Shown here: piece after piece, positions 1 through 6,540 of the stretch
Layout of the letters: each line of letters begins with the position of its first letter
How positions within the stretch are numbered: the first letter of the stretch is position 1
Source: Methyloceanibacter sp.
Lineage (GTDB): Bacteria > Pseudomonadota > Alphaproteobacteria > Rhizobiales > Methyloligellaceae
DNA: 6,540 nt
Assembly: GCA_022865725.1 (NCBI GenBank)
Contig: JALHTP010000473.1
Span: 1 to 6,540 of the forward strand
Reading direction: 5' to 3'
The notes under the pieces: model-generated
What the model saw: the letters and a program-made list of their open reading frames with translations, nothing else
Told to the model about the DNA's origin: nothing
The model's database searches: none
Position numbers and translations under genes: made by a program

Positions 1-1
1 C

Positions 2-1276
2 GCGATCGGCGACGGTCAGGCGCAGCTCTTGAAGGCGGCCTATCATCCGGAAGACGGCCTCGGCGCCGCTCCCTCGGCGCACACGACGGTGATGCAGAAA
101 TCCGCCGACGATGCCGCCGCCGAGGAAGAGGACGAGTTCAACGACGACACATTCGCCGGCGCCGAGAGCAAGACGCTCACCGTCGGCCGCGGCGACACGC
201 TGATGAGCCTGTTCACCAAGGCCGGCACCGAGCCGACCGAGGCCAACGAGATCATCGAGGCGCTCGCCTCCATCTTCGCCGGCAAGGATCTCAAACCCGG
301 CCAGGAGATCCGCTTCACGCTCGTGCCCGCACCTTCAGACACGGGGCAGATGGAACCGGTCAGGGTCAGCATCTTCGCCAAGGACAGCCACCTCGCCACC
401 GTGGCGCGAAACCGGCAGGGCGAGTACGTCGCCTCGACCGAGGCCATCGGCAACGACGCCAAGACCGCGCAAGCCTCGACCCGCGCCACGCTCTATGCGA
501 GCTTCTACAACGCGGCGACCGAGCAGCACATCGCGCCCGATACCATCCTCAAGCTGCTGCGCGTCCACTCCTACGACGTGGACTTCAAGCAGAAGGTCAA
601 GGCCGGCGACAGCTTCGAGATGTTCTTCGACGGCGGCGCCGACGACGAAGTGGGCGAGTTGCTCTACACCTCGATGACCATCGACGGGCAGCCCCGCAAG
701 TTCTTCCGCTTCCGCACCCCCGACGACGTGGTCGACTATTACGACGAGCAGGGCAACAGCGCGAAGAAGTTCCTGATGCGCAACCCCGTCAAAGGCGGCC
801 GCTACACATCCGGCTTCGGCGACCGCAGGCATCCGCTGCTCAAATATCTGCGCATGCATACCGGCGTCGACTGGGCGGCGCCGACCGGCACCCCGATCCT
901 CGCCGCCGGCGACGGCACGGTGGAGCGCGTCGGCCGCGAGGGCGGCTACGGCAATTATGTCCGCATCCGCCACGCCAACGGCTTCGCCACCGCCTATGGC
1001 CACATGTCGCGCTACGCCGCCGGCGTCGAGCCCGGCGTCAGCGTGAAGCAGGGCCAGATCATCGGCTATGTCGGCTCGACCGGCATGTCCACCGGACCGC
1101 ATTGCCATTTCGAGGTTCTGGTCAACAACAACTTCGTCAACCCGATGACCATCCAAGTGCCGCGCGGGCTGCAGCTCACCGGCCGCCAGTTCGCCGAGTT
1201 CGAAAGAGAGCGCAACCGCATCGAGACGCTGATGCAGATGGACCCGGTCACCAGCCGCGTCGCCCAGGTGAACTGA
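2..1276 (+). CDS. M23 family zinc metallopeptidase (murein endopeptidase), 5' end outside window
   Basis: This is a probable periplasmic peptidoglycan endopeptidase of the Csd3/MepM type, cutting peptide cross-links during wall growth or division. The frame is open to the left edge, so the TTG at 29-31 is probably internal and the N-terminus (signal peptide or membrane anchor) is missing. Counting that TTG as residue 1, an acidic stretch (about 28-40) is followed by a LysM/OapA-like domain (about 49-97, with GRGDTL and LKPGQ). A Csd3_N2-like domain comes next (about 133-255), then the M23 domain (about 260-375). The catalytic set is complete: zinc ligands H277 and D281 (HTGVD) and H360, with H358 (HCHFE) and H325 (YGHMS) as catalytic histidines. 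All these motifs are seen directly; the domain names come from family knowledge. The C-terminal tail is rich in Arg and Glu. The visible part is 424 residues; relatives are typically 400-700. It converges on the minus-strand genes to its right. Confidence 0.93.
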   Translation, partial: AIGDGQAQLLKAAYHPEDGLGAAPSAHTTVMQKSADDAAAEEEDEFNDDTFAGAESKTLTVGRGDTLMSLFTKAGTEPTEANEIIEALASIFAGKDLKPGQEIRFTLVPAPSDTGQMEPVRVSIFAKDSHLATVARNRQGEYVASTEAIGNDAKTAQASTRATLYASFYNAATEQHIAPDTILKLLRVHSYDVDFKQKVKAGDSFEMFFDGGADDEVGELLYTSMTIDGQPRKFFRFRTPDDVVDYYDEQGNSAKKFLMRNPVKGGRYTSGFGDRRHPLLKYLRMHTGVDWAAPTGTPILAAGDGTVERVGREGGYGNYVRIRHANGFATAYGHMSRYAAGVEPGVSVKQGQIIGYVGSTGMSTGPHCHFEVLVNNNFVNPMTIQVPRGLQLTGRQFAEFERERNRIETLMQMDPVTSRVAQVN

Positions 1277-1300
1277 CGAGCTTCGCTCGTTTCCTTTCTC
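1275..1300 (+). terminator. Candidate terminator of the M23 gene
   Basis: A 6-bp perfect stem, ACGAGC / GCTCGT, with a TTC loop spans 1276-1290 and starts on the last base of the TGA stop codon. It runs into the T-rich stretch TTCCTTTCTCTTT. The stem is short and the T tract is interrupted by C, so this is a weak rho-independent terminator at best. Confidence 0.4.
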
Positions 1301-1350
1301 TTTCTCTCCTCCTCTCCTTTCCGGTCTCCCCTCCCCTCCCCGCTTTCTTG
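1291..1350 (+). other. Polypyrimidine tract
   Basis: Almost every base on the plus strand is C or T; the main exceptions are GG at 1323-1324 and isolated G residues near 1342 and 1350. It lies directly after the candidate terminator. It could extend a U-rich terminator tail, act as a C-rich rho loading region, or be simple low-complexity drift. No coding use is apparent. Confidence 0.5.
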
Positions 1351-1368
1351 CCTGACGCGTTCGTTCCG

Positions 1369-1471
1369 TCTCGTCATTGCCGGGCTTGACCCGGCAATCC
1401 ATTCCACCGACGCATCCGCGTGCTGAGCCGTCACGGCATGGATGCCCGGATCAAGTCCGGGCATGACGAGA
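1369..1471. repeat. REPIN-like pair of facing REP hairpins
   Basis: Two 34-base arms (1369-1402 and 1438-1471) are inverted relative to each other, with 28 of 34 positions matching, around a 35-base spacer. Each arm is itself a 23-base hairpin with a 9-bp stem and 5-base loop. The left one is ATTGCCGGG / CCCGGCAAT with loop CTTGA (1376-1398). The right one is ATGCCCGGA / TCCGGGCAT with loop TCAAG (1442-1464), which is the left loop reversed and complemented. The six arm differences fall in the stems and are compensated inside each arm. From memory, elements starting CGTCAT with a GC-rich stem and ending ATCCA are widespread between genes in Hyphomicrobiales. No RAYT transposase is in the window. 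Confidence 0.8.
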
Positions 1472-1490
1472 ACGTGGAGCCGCGCGGAAG

Positions 1491-1518
1491 CCTCTCGCCG
1501 GGCGGAAGCCCGCGAGGG
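1491..1518. repeat. Intergenic hairpin
   Basis: CTCGC (1494-1498), a bulged C, and GGGC (1500-1503) pair with GCCC (1508-1511) and GCGAG (1512-1516) across a GGAA tetraloop, giving nine base pairs with one bulge. No T tract follows on either strand, so it is more likely an extragenic palindrome than a terminator. It begins about 20 bases after the REPIN-like pair. Confidence 0.45.
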
Positions 1519-1603
1519 ATGAGGGGATGGCGCGCCGAAAGACGCAAACCTATGGTTCCGCGATCCTTGCGGACCACGGCGGGCGCCTCTCGGCGCGCCA
1601 TGC

Positions 1604-1642
1604 GCGCTCATGTAGCAGCGACAAGCGCAACATGAGCGCTTG
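1604..1642. repeat. Overlapping, mutually exclusive hairpins
   Basis: A perfect 10-bp inverted repeat, GCGCTCATGT (1604-1613) and ACATGAGCGC (1630-1639), encloses a 16-base loop. A second perfect 7-bp stem, CAAGCGC (1622-1628) and GCGCTTG (1636-1642), shares 1636-1639 with the first, so a single strand can form only one of them at a time. No gene follows closely on either strand, so a switching role is unproven. It may be part of a repeated structured element. Confidence 0.45.
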
Positions 1643-1799
1643 CGGCGATTTGACGACGCCGGACCGCGCTTTCGCCGTGAGTGTCCCGCTGGCCCGTCTC
1701 TTCTTTTTATTCTGATCCTCTCTCCACGAGAGAGGGACGGATCGCGTTTGGAATAGACCTCACGGTCGTCAGCCAGCTCCTGGCAGGGCCTCGTAGTGG

Positions 1800-1831
1800 A
1801 CCCGGGCGGAGTTGTCCTGCGCCGCCCGGGT
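1800..1831. repeat. Perfect 10-bp inverted repeat
   Basis: ACCCGGGCGG (1800-1809) and CCGCCCGGGT (1822-1831) are exact reverse complements around a 12-base loop. There is no T tract after it on either strand and no gene within 100 bases. It could be an extragenic palindrome or a protein site with half-sites 22 bases apart. Confidence 0.45.
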
Positions 1832-1866
1832 GAACATGCTGCGCGCATGAACCCGCGGGCGCCACG

Positions 1867-1918
1867 CCTCATCCCGCAATCGCTGCGCTTCGCGAGAGCG
1901 CCCCTCAGAGGGACGAGG
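1867..1918. repeat. Long imperfect palindrome, probably a Hyphomicrobiales intergenic repeat
   Basis: CCTC-A-TCCC (1867-1875) pairs with GGGA-C-GAGG (1910-1918), nine positions with one A/C mismatch, and there is further pairing inside (CGCT / AGCG near 1881-1900). Read on the minus strand it begins CCTCGTCCCTCTGAGG and ends GGGATGAGG. This resembles, from memory, a CCTCATCC...GGATGAGG element that is abundant between genes in this order. It appears degraded. Confidence 0.4.
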
Positions 1919-1969
1919 TGGATGCAGGATAAAGGAGGTTTCGAGGGCGGGGATAAGATTTGCGATCGC

Positions 1970-2320
1970 CTACGCTGCGACGACCTGAATCCACTCTTCC
2001 TGGCCCTTCTTGCCCTTGAAGTCGAACACCTGCAGCGCGACCAGACCGATTGGCACCGCCTTGGTGGCGTACTTCAACTTCTCATCCACCTCCCGGCCAA
2101 CGATGAAGCCTCGCACAGTCTCGCCCTCTCCGGAGTGGTGCTCCTTGATGCAACCGATGTAGCGGCAGATCTGGCCAAACACTTTGTCTGCGGCCCTGCC
2201 TTTCTTCAGTTCGATAACGACGAGGTCGCCGTTCGTCGCTCGCGCGTACAGGGCAATTGGCCCCACTTCCCGCAAGAACGAATGGTGAACATCTGTTTGA
2301 TTAGCGTGGACGGCCAGCAT
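1970..2320 (-). pseudogene. C-terminal remnant of a NucS/DUF91-type PD-(D/E)XK nuclease
   Basis: About 116 residues can be read from an ATG at 2320 to the TAG at 1970-1972. Taking that ATG as residue 1, VVIELKKGR (34-42) supplies the E-x-K part of a PD-(D/E)XK site (E37, K39). GQICRY (49-54) matches the helix with a conserved Q and Y. VRGFIVGREVDEKLKYA looks like the following conserved strand and helix of the NucS/DUF91 family. In relatives the first strand reads roughly G-x-I-D-L-L-A with a metal-binding Asp; here it is GPIALYAR, with A23 in that place. The N-terminal part expected for such proteins is absent, because recognisable homology starts just past the REP-like hairpin at 2310-2332. 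I see no ribosome binding site, and the ATG lies in the hairpin loop. The frame stays open further upstream only by reading through both hairpins. I infer a truncated, probably inactive fragment; GC is about 58% in one line counted, below the intact genes. Confidence 0.6.
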
Positions 2321-2332
2321 AAGGCTGGCCAT
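2310..2332 (-). repeat. REP-like hairpin, tandem copy 1
   Basis: On the minus strand ATGGCCAGC pairs with GCTGGCCGT (nine pairs including one T-G) around loop CTTAT, preceded by GTC and followed by CCA. The layout is the same as the hairpins at 1376-1398 and 1442-1464, but with a different stem sequence that still pairs. It borders the nuclease remnant and may mark its broken 5' end. Confidence 0.7.
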
Positions 2333-2348
2333 GACAGACGAAAATGGG

Positions 2349-2371
2349 ATGGCCGGGTCGAGCCCGGCCAT
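2349..2371 (-). repeat. REP-like hairpin, tandem copy 2
   Basis: On the minus strand ATGGCCGGG pairs perfectly with CCCGGCCAT around loop CTCGA, with GTC before and CCA soon after. It lies in the same orientation as the copy at 2310-2332, 39 bases apart. It sits 52 bases past the stop of the lipoprotein gene, and the minus strand continues CCCATTTT, so it may also help end transcription of that gene. Confidence 0.75.
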
Positions 2372-2423
2372 GACGGAGAAACGAGGCCGATGCCGAACGT
2401 CGGCAGGCGTCGCCACCCCAGCC

Positions 2424-3065
2424 TCAGTTTTCGCTGTCTTTGATGTACCAGTCCTCGACCTTCACCACGGCGGGGTTTTCGCCGTTGTCGAACAGCCAGG
2501 AGTCGACGGCATATTTCTGGCCGGACTTGTTCTCCTTCAGCACCGCCGTCCAATGCGGCCAGTACTGCACCGGATTGAGCTTGACGATGCCCTTGGCCAG
2601 ATTCTCCTTGGACATGGTGCCCTCGACGCTGTGCTGCTTGATCAGCCCGTTGGCTTGCAGCACGAGGAGATAGCTCGTGGTGTTGGTCGCCTCGTCGACG
2701 CAATCCATCTGGCTGGGATCGCCCGACGCGGTGAACTGCATCCCCGCTTTGTCCTTGATGCCGATCTTGTTGCCCACGTCCGTCTCCATCTTGGCAATGG
2801 CATAGGCGACGGCGCGGCGCTCCTCGAAGGGCGTGTCGGAGCGCTTGACCTTGCTCATGATGGCCGCGATCTGAGCGATCTGCGCGCGGCTGAAGGTGTA
2901 GGGCGTCTGCACCTTGCAAGTGTAAGCGTGGCAGACCGTGACCCGGTTGCCTTGCGGCGGCTCCGCGCCGAACTGGCTGTAATGGATGCGCGGGTCGTCG
3001 CCGCCGCCGGACACGCAGCCATAGAGGCCTGCGGCGAGCAGGACGATCAGCACGCGGGCTTGCAA
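2424..3065 (-). CDS. Small secreted lipoprotein with possible transglutaminase-like Cys-His-Asp triad
   Basis: This intact 213-residue protein has no function I can name; similar short lipoproteins occur in Hyphomicrobiales. I chose the TTG at 3063-3065 because GGGGGA lies 7 bases upstream and the protein then opens with a short lipoprotein signal, MQARVLIVLLAAGLYGC, with lipobox LYGC and Cys17 as the lipidated residue. A longer open frame reaches 3260 but adds only low-complexity, repeat-like sequence. The mature part contains VCHAYTC (C45 and C50, possible disulfide) and a charged helix, EERRAVAYAIAKMETDVG (81-98). It then has DCVDEATNTTSYL (C122), YWPHWTAVL (H171) and YAVDSWLFDNGE (D188). 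The order and surroundings of C122, H171 and D188 resemble bacterial transglutaminase-like or papain-fold cysteine peptidases; this is inference. Downstream come two REP-like hairpins. It stands alone, 204 bases after the truncated glycosyltransferase. No clear promoter was found. Confidence 0.85.
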   Translation of the reverse strand: MQARVLIVLLAAGLYGCVSGGGDDPRIHYSQFGAEPPQGNRVTVCHAYTCKVQTPYTFSRAQIAQIAAIMSKVKRSDTPFEERRAVAYAIAKMETDVGNKIGIKDKAGMQFTASGDPSQMDCVDEATNTTSYLLVLQANGLIKQHSVEGTMSKENLAKGIVKLNPVQYWPHWTAVLKENKSGQKYAVDSWLFDNGENPAVVKVEDWYIKDSEN

Positions 3066-3072
3066 CGCTAGT

Positions 3073-3078
3073 TCCCCC
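3073..3078 (-). promoter_or_regulatory. Ribosome binding site fixing a TTG start
   Basis: GGGGGA on the minus strand is separated by 7 bases (3066-3072) from the TTG at 3063-3065. It is the best Shine-Dalgarno-like site I found for this frame, and it places the lipoprotein signal exactly at the N-terminus. Confidence 0.65.
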
Positions 3079-3207
3079 GATTGGCGAGCGCTTCCGCGGT
3101 GAGAAGACAACAGAAAGCCCCTCCAGGCAAGCGGCGCCACGGCCACAGTCGGGCGCTCTGCTCGCCACTTTTCTGACGTAATTGGCGGTGGCGTCTGCAT
3201 CCGCAAA

Positions 3208-3230
3208 CTCCTTCCCCCGCGGGGAGAGGG
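3208..3230. repeat. Short GC-rich palindrome
   Basis: CCCC-CGC-GGGG lies inside a wider imperfect pairing of CTCC and GGAGAGGG around 3208-3230, in the 204-base gap between the glycosyltransferase remnant and the lipoprotein gene. It resembles, from memory, the CTCCCC...GGGGAGAGG type of extragenic repeat. The rest of the gap shows nothing recognisable. Confidence 0.3.
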
Positions 3231-3269
3231 CTTCCCGCCGACCCGCGAAGCAGGTCGCATGGTGGGCGC

Positions 3270-3926
3270 CTACCGAGATGTCGGTTTCGTCGCCAGCTTT
3301 TTCGGCATCCGCCGCTTCCGTTCAAGCGCTGCCCGAACCGTCGCCAGATAGCCTCGGCTGCGCTGAGGGTCGCGATCGTAGGAAAGGCTTCCGGGCCGGA
3401 TGCGGCGGAGGGCCAGGATCTCTTCGACCATGACGTGGCGCTGAGCGAGATCGCGGCTGCGGGCGAGCCAGTCGATGACTTCGCCGAGCTGGCCTGGCAT
3501 GTCGACAAAATCGCCCACGGCGCGCGCCGCCTCGGTGCGAAACAGCAAGGTGGTGCGCGTCCACAGGCGCCGGACGGCGCCCTCGCCGTTTGGATCGGGA
3601 GCCGCGCCGTCCGCGAACAGACGAGCCAGACTGAACACCCCGGCAAGTCCAGGATCGCCGTGGAAGAGGGCAGCCTGACGCTCGATCTTGTGGGGAAGCC
3701 ACAGATCGTCTGCGTCGAGCGTCGCCACGAAGGGCGTCACGACGCGGTCGAAGCCGGCCGTGGTGGCGGCGCCGGGACCCCGGTTGTCTTGGCTGACAAG
3801 GGTGATCTCACCTCGCATCCCGGCGATGGTGGCGGCGGTAGCGTCGGTTGAGCCGTCATCAACCACGATGATCTGCCGCGGGCGAACCGTCTGATCGAGG
3901 ATCGATTGGACCGTTTCACCGATGGT
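3270..3926 (-). pseudogene. Family 2 glycosyltransferase (GT-A fold), N-terminally truncated
   Basis: The homologous part begins at TIGETVQSIL (ACC codon 3924-3926) and runs 218 residues to the TAG at 3270-3272. Counting from that Thr, IIVVDDGSTD (19-28) is the nucleotide-sugar binding loop, ATLDADDLW (68-76) contains the DxD metal site at D71 and D73, and GEVIDWLAR (148-156) fits the acceptor or base region. The tail is basic (ALERKRRMPKK). What is missing is the first strand, usually like VSVIIPVYN, placed just before T-I-G-E-T. Upstream in this frame the sequence (CSTSSSW) is instead an out-of-frame reading of the methyltransferase remnant. The loss removes the start codon, ribosome binding site and about 15 or more residues of a fold-essential strand. 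A frame open up to 4049 exists and could be annotated as a gene, but its first 40 or so residues are not glycosyltransferase. The family is certain; the acceptor and pathway are unknown. Confidence 0.75.
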
Positions 3927-3940
3927 GGACCAGCTCGAAC
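3916..3940. other. Apparent deletion junction between methyltransferase and glycosyltransferase remnants
   Basis: On the minus strand, methyltransferase-like sequence ends in FELVHHR (stop 3916-3918). Glycosyltransferase-like sequence begins in a different frame at TIGETV (3926). Methyltransferase homology therefore runs to the point where glycosyltransferase homology starts, with no intergenic DNA between two genes that are each missing the facing end. A deletion that fused them is the simplest reading. Confidence 0.6.
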
Positions 3941-4443
3941 TGGTCGAGCAAATAGTCGAGGAGCGGAGCAGCATAGGGGGCGTGGCCAATTTCAGCCGGT
4001 ACAACAAAAGCCATGCGTCCACCCGGTGACAATACGGTCGCCGCGGCAACTAGAAATGGCGCCCATGACGACGTTAGACCTGAAAAGAGAACGCCATGCC
4101 TCTTGCAGAGTCGTAATGCCCTCTCCCGGGTATCACCCTTGAAGGTCTGATAGCGGATGAAGGGGGATTGCCCGCAGCGCAGTCGAAGCGCTCCTTAGTT
4201 GTCTCGGCCCAATCAAAAAAATCCTTCTGGTGAATGCGGGATTGCGGTGCTCGAGCCCGGGCTGCGACGGCGGCGCCCCTATCTACCTCTATGCCGACAC
4301 TATTGGGATGCTGCGATATAAAGCGACCATCGCCGCACGCAGGGTCGATTAGCCGACATTGGCGATTGCGGACTGCCCAGCGCACAAGTAGAGGACGCGA
4401 TGAGGTCGGGAGTGTAGTAAGCCCCCCTCTGCTTTCGAGACAT
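3916..4443 (-). pseudogene. N6-adenine DNA methyltransferase (gamma-type, NPPF), frameshifted and C-terminally truncated
   Basis: This is the N-terminal part of a DNA adenine methyltransferase of the Eco57I/TaqI-like N-6 DNA methylase class. It starts at ATG 4441-4443 with MSRKQRGAYYTP (motif X, G-x-YYTP). It then changes frame near 4390-4396 into LLVRWAVRNRQCRLIDPACG, where DPACGDGRF is motif I for SAM binding, followed by VGIEVD and KDFFDWAE. At AAGNPP (motif IV) one base is missing in the CCCCCTT run (4160-4166). The first frame then resumes with FIRYQTFKGD and later LSPGGRMAFVVPAEIGHAPY and LLDYLLDQFELVHHR, stopping at TGA 3916-3918. The frame switches are +1 and -1, so start and end share a frame while the middle does not; the start frame alone meets a stop at 4300. 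About 173 residues remain, so the target-recognition half is lost. GC is 50-58% in lines counted, against about 72% in clpB, suggesting foreign origin. It has its own promoter and ribosome binding site. It cannot be functional as read. Confidence 0.78.
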
Positions 4444-4449
4444 GGCAAG

Positions 4450-4457
4450 CCCCCCTC
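4450..4457 (-). promoter_or_regulatory. Ribosome binding site of the methyltransferase remnant
   Basis: GAGGGGGG on the minus strand ends 6 bases before ATG 4441-4443. It supports that ATG as the original start, in agreement with motif X following at residues 7-12. Confidence 0.55.
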
Positions 4458-4479
4458 GCCGAATCCTTGGTAAGAACAA

Positions 4480-4508
4480 AATAGAAACATCCCTGGGTAT
4501 CCCGTCAA
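4480..4508 (-). promoter_or_regulatory. Candidate sigma-70 promoter for the methyltransferase remnant
   Basis: On the minus strand TTGACG (4503-4508, five of six -35 consensus bases) is followed after exactly 17 bases by TCTATT (4480-4485, four of six -10 bases). The -10 element lies 36 bases before the ATG, leaving room for a short leader with the ribosome binding site. It sits 46 bases past the clpB stop, so the methyltransferase was probably its own transcription unit. Confidence 0.45.
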
Positions 4509-4514
4509 GCGAAA

Positions 4515-4531
4515 CTTGGCGGAATCCCAAG
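4515..4531 (-). terminator. Weak candidate clpB terminator
   Basis: On the minus strand CTTGG and CCAAG pair around a 7-base loop and are followed by TTTCGCTT, 24 bases past the clpB stop codon. The stem has only five pairs and the T run is three bases, so termination here is doubtful. Confidence 0.25.
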
Positions 4532-4554
4532 AAAACAGACCGGCGAGCTGCAAG

Positions 4555-6540
<1,986 letters not shown>

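Larger units (their letters stand above)
1277..1969. other. Gene-free, repeat-rich intergenic region
   Basis: I find no convincing gene here. Possible frames lack ribosome binding sites and family motifs, and several simply translate the palindromes. From left to right the region holds a weak terminator, a pyrimidine-rich tract (1291-1350), a REPIN-like inverted pair (1369-1471), a hairpin at 1494-1516, two mutually exclusive hairpins (1604-1642), a 7-bp stem CCTCTCT / AGAGAGG (1717-1735) without a T tract, a 10-bp inverted repeat (1800-1831) and a long imperfect palindrome (1867-1918). The density of inverted repeats suggests accumulated extragenic elements between convergent genes. No tRNA or rRNA signature was seen. 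Confidence 0.6.

Noticed and set aside
29..1276. TTG at 29 as the true start of the M23 gene
   Set aside because: The frame is open back to the window edge and no signal peptide or anchor follows the TTG, as a periplasmic peptidase would need. The gene most likely starts upstream.
1714..1743. CCTCTCT / AGAGAGG hairpin as a terminator
   Set aside because: The T-rich stretch is before the hairpin on the plus strand, and on the minus strand the hairpin is followed by A-rich sequence. Neither orientation gives a stem followed by T residues.
335..1872. Two long overlapping minus-strand reading frames (335-1402 and 1066-1872)
   Set aside because: They lie antisense to the M23 gene and extend into the REP-like repeats, giving repeat-derived peptides such as MDCRVKPGNDE and GLDPGIHAV. 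High GC content keeps these frames open; there are no family motifs.
2310..2371. CRISPR-like array from two similar units 39 bases apart
   Set aside because: There are only two units with different stems, each a hairpin, and no spacer pattern or cas genes. They match the REP-like copies at 1376-1464.
2321..2416. Extension of the nuclease remnant to 2416
   Set aside because: The added residues (MAGLDPAIPF and neighbours) are translations of the two REP-like hairpins, not nuclease sequence.
3066..3260. N-terminal extension of the lipoprotein up to 3260
   Set aside because: The extra 65 residues look like translated intergenic repeat (GGKPSPRGGRSL) and would bury the lipoprotein signal. The TTG at 3065 has a good ribosome binding site.
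3435..3851. Plus-strand frame opposite the glycosyltransferase
   Set aside because: It is antisense to the DDGS and DADD region, with no recognisable domain; explained by high GC.
3927..4049. Glycosyltransferase start at 4049
   Set aside because: This stretch encodes LSPGGRMAFVVPAE and PLLDYLLDQFEL in another frame, clear methyltransferase sequence. The glycosyltransferase frame over it has no family resemblance.

Overview
The window looks like chromosomal DNA of an alphaproteobacterium, most likely a member of the Hyphomicrobiales (Rhizobiales). The evidence is the high GC content of the intact genes (about 70-75% in lines I counted by hand), the Csd3/MepM-like M23 peptidase, the ClpB sequence, and palindromic intergenic repeats of a type common in that order. 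The genus cannot be fixed from the sequence.

Layout. A plus-strand gene, open at the left edge, encodes a cell-wall M23 metallopeptidase and ends at 1276. About 690 bases without a convincing gene follow (1277-1969), full of inverted repeats, including a REPIN-like pair of facing 23-base hairpins. Everything further right is on the minus strand. It comprises a C-terminal remnant of a NucS/DUF91-type PD-(D/E)XK nuclease (1970-2320); two tandem hairpins of the same REP-like family (2310-2371); an intact small lipoprotein gene (2424-3065) with a possible Cys-His-Asp triad; an N-terminally truncated family 2 glycosyltransferase (3270-3926); a frameshifted, C-terminally truncated N6-adenine DNA methyltransferase (3916-4443); and clpB (4555 to the right edge, N-terminus missing).

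How it fits together. The intact genes serve the envelope (M23 peptidase, lipoprotein) and protein quality control (ClpB disaggregase). Between them lies a decayed accessory patch of lower GC (50-58% in sampled lines). The methyltransferase still has a recognisable promoter, ribosome binding site, motif X, motif I, NPPF and FVVP motifs, but it carries two opposite frameshifts and stops abruptly where the glycosyltransferase begins in another frame. This looks like a deletion scar joining two unrelated genes. The nuclease remnant has lost its N-terminus next to the REP-like hairpins and the expected catalytic aspartate is alanine. I infer the remains of a former restriction or defence-type island beside clpB, not a working system. 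The most promising unexplained intact gene is the lipoprotein.
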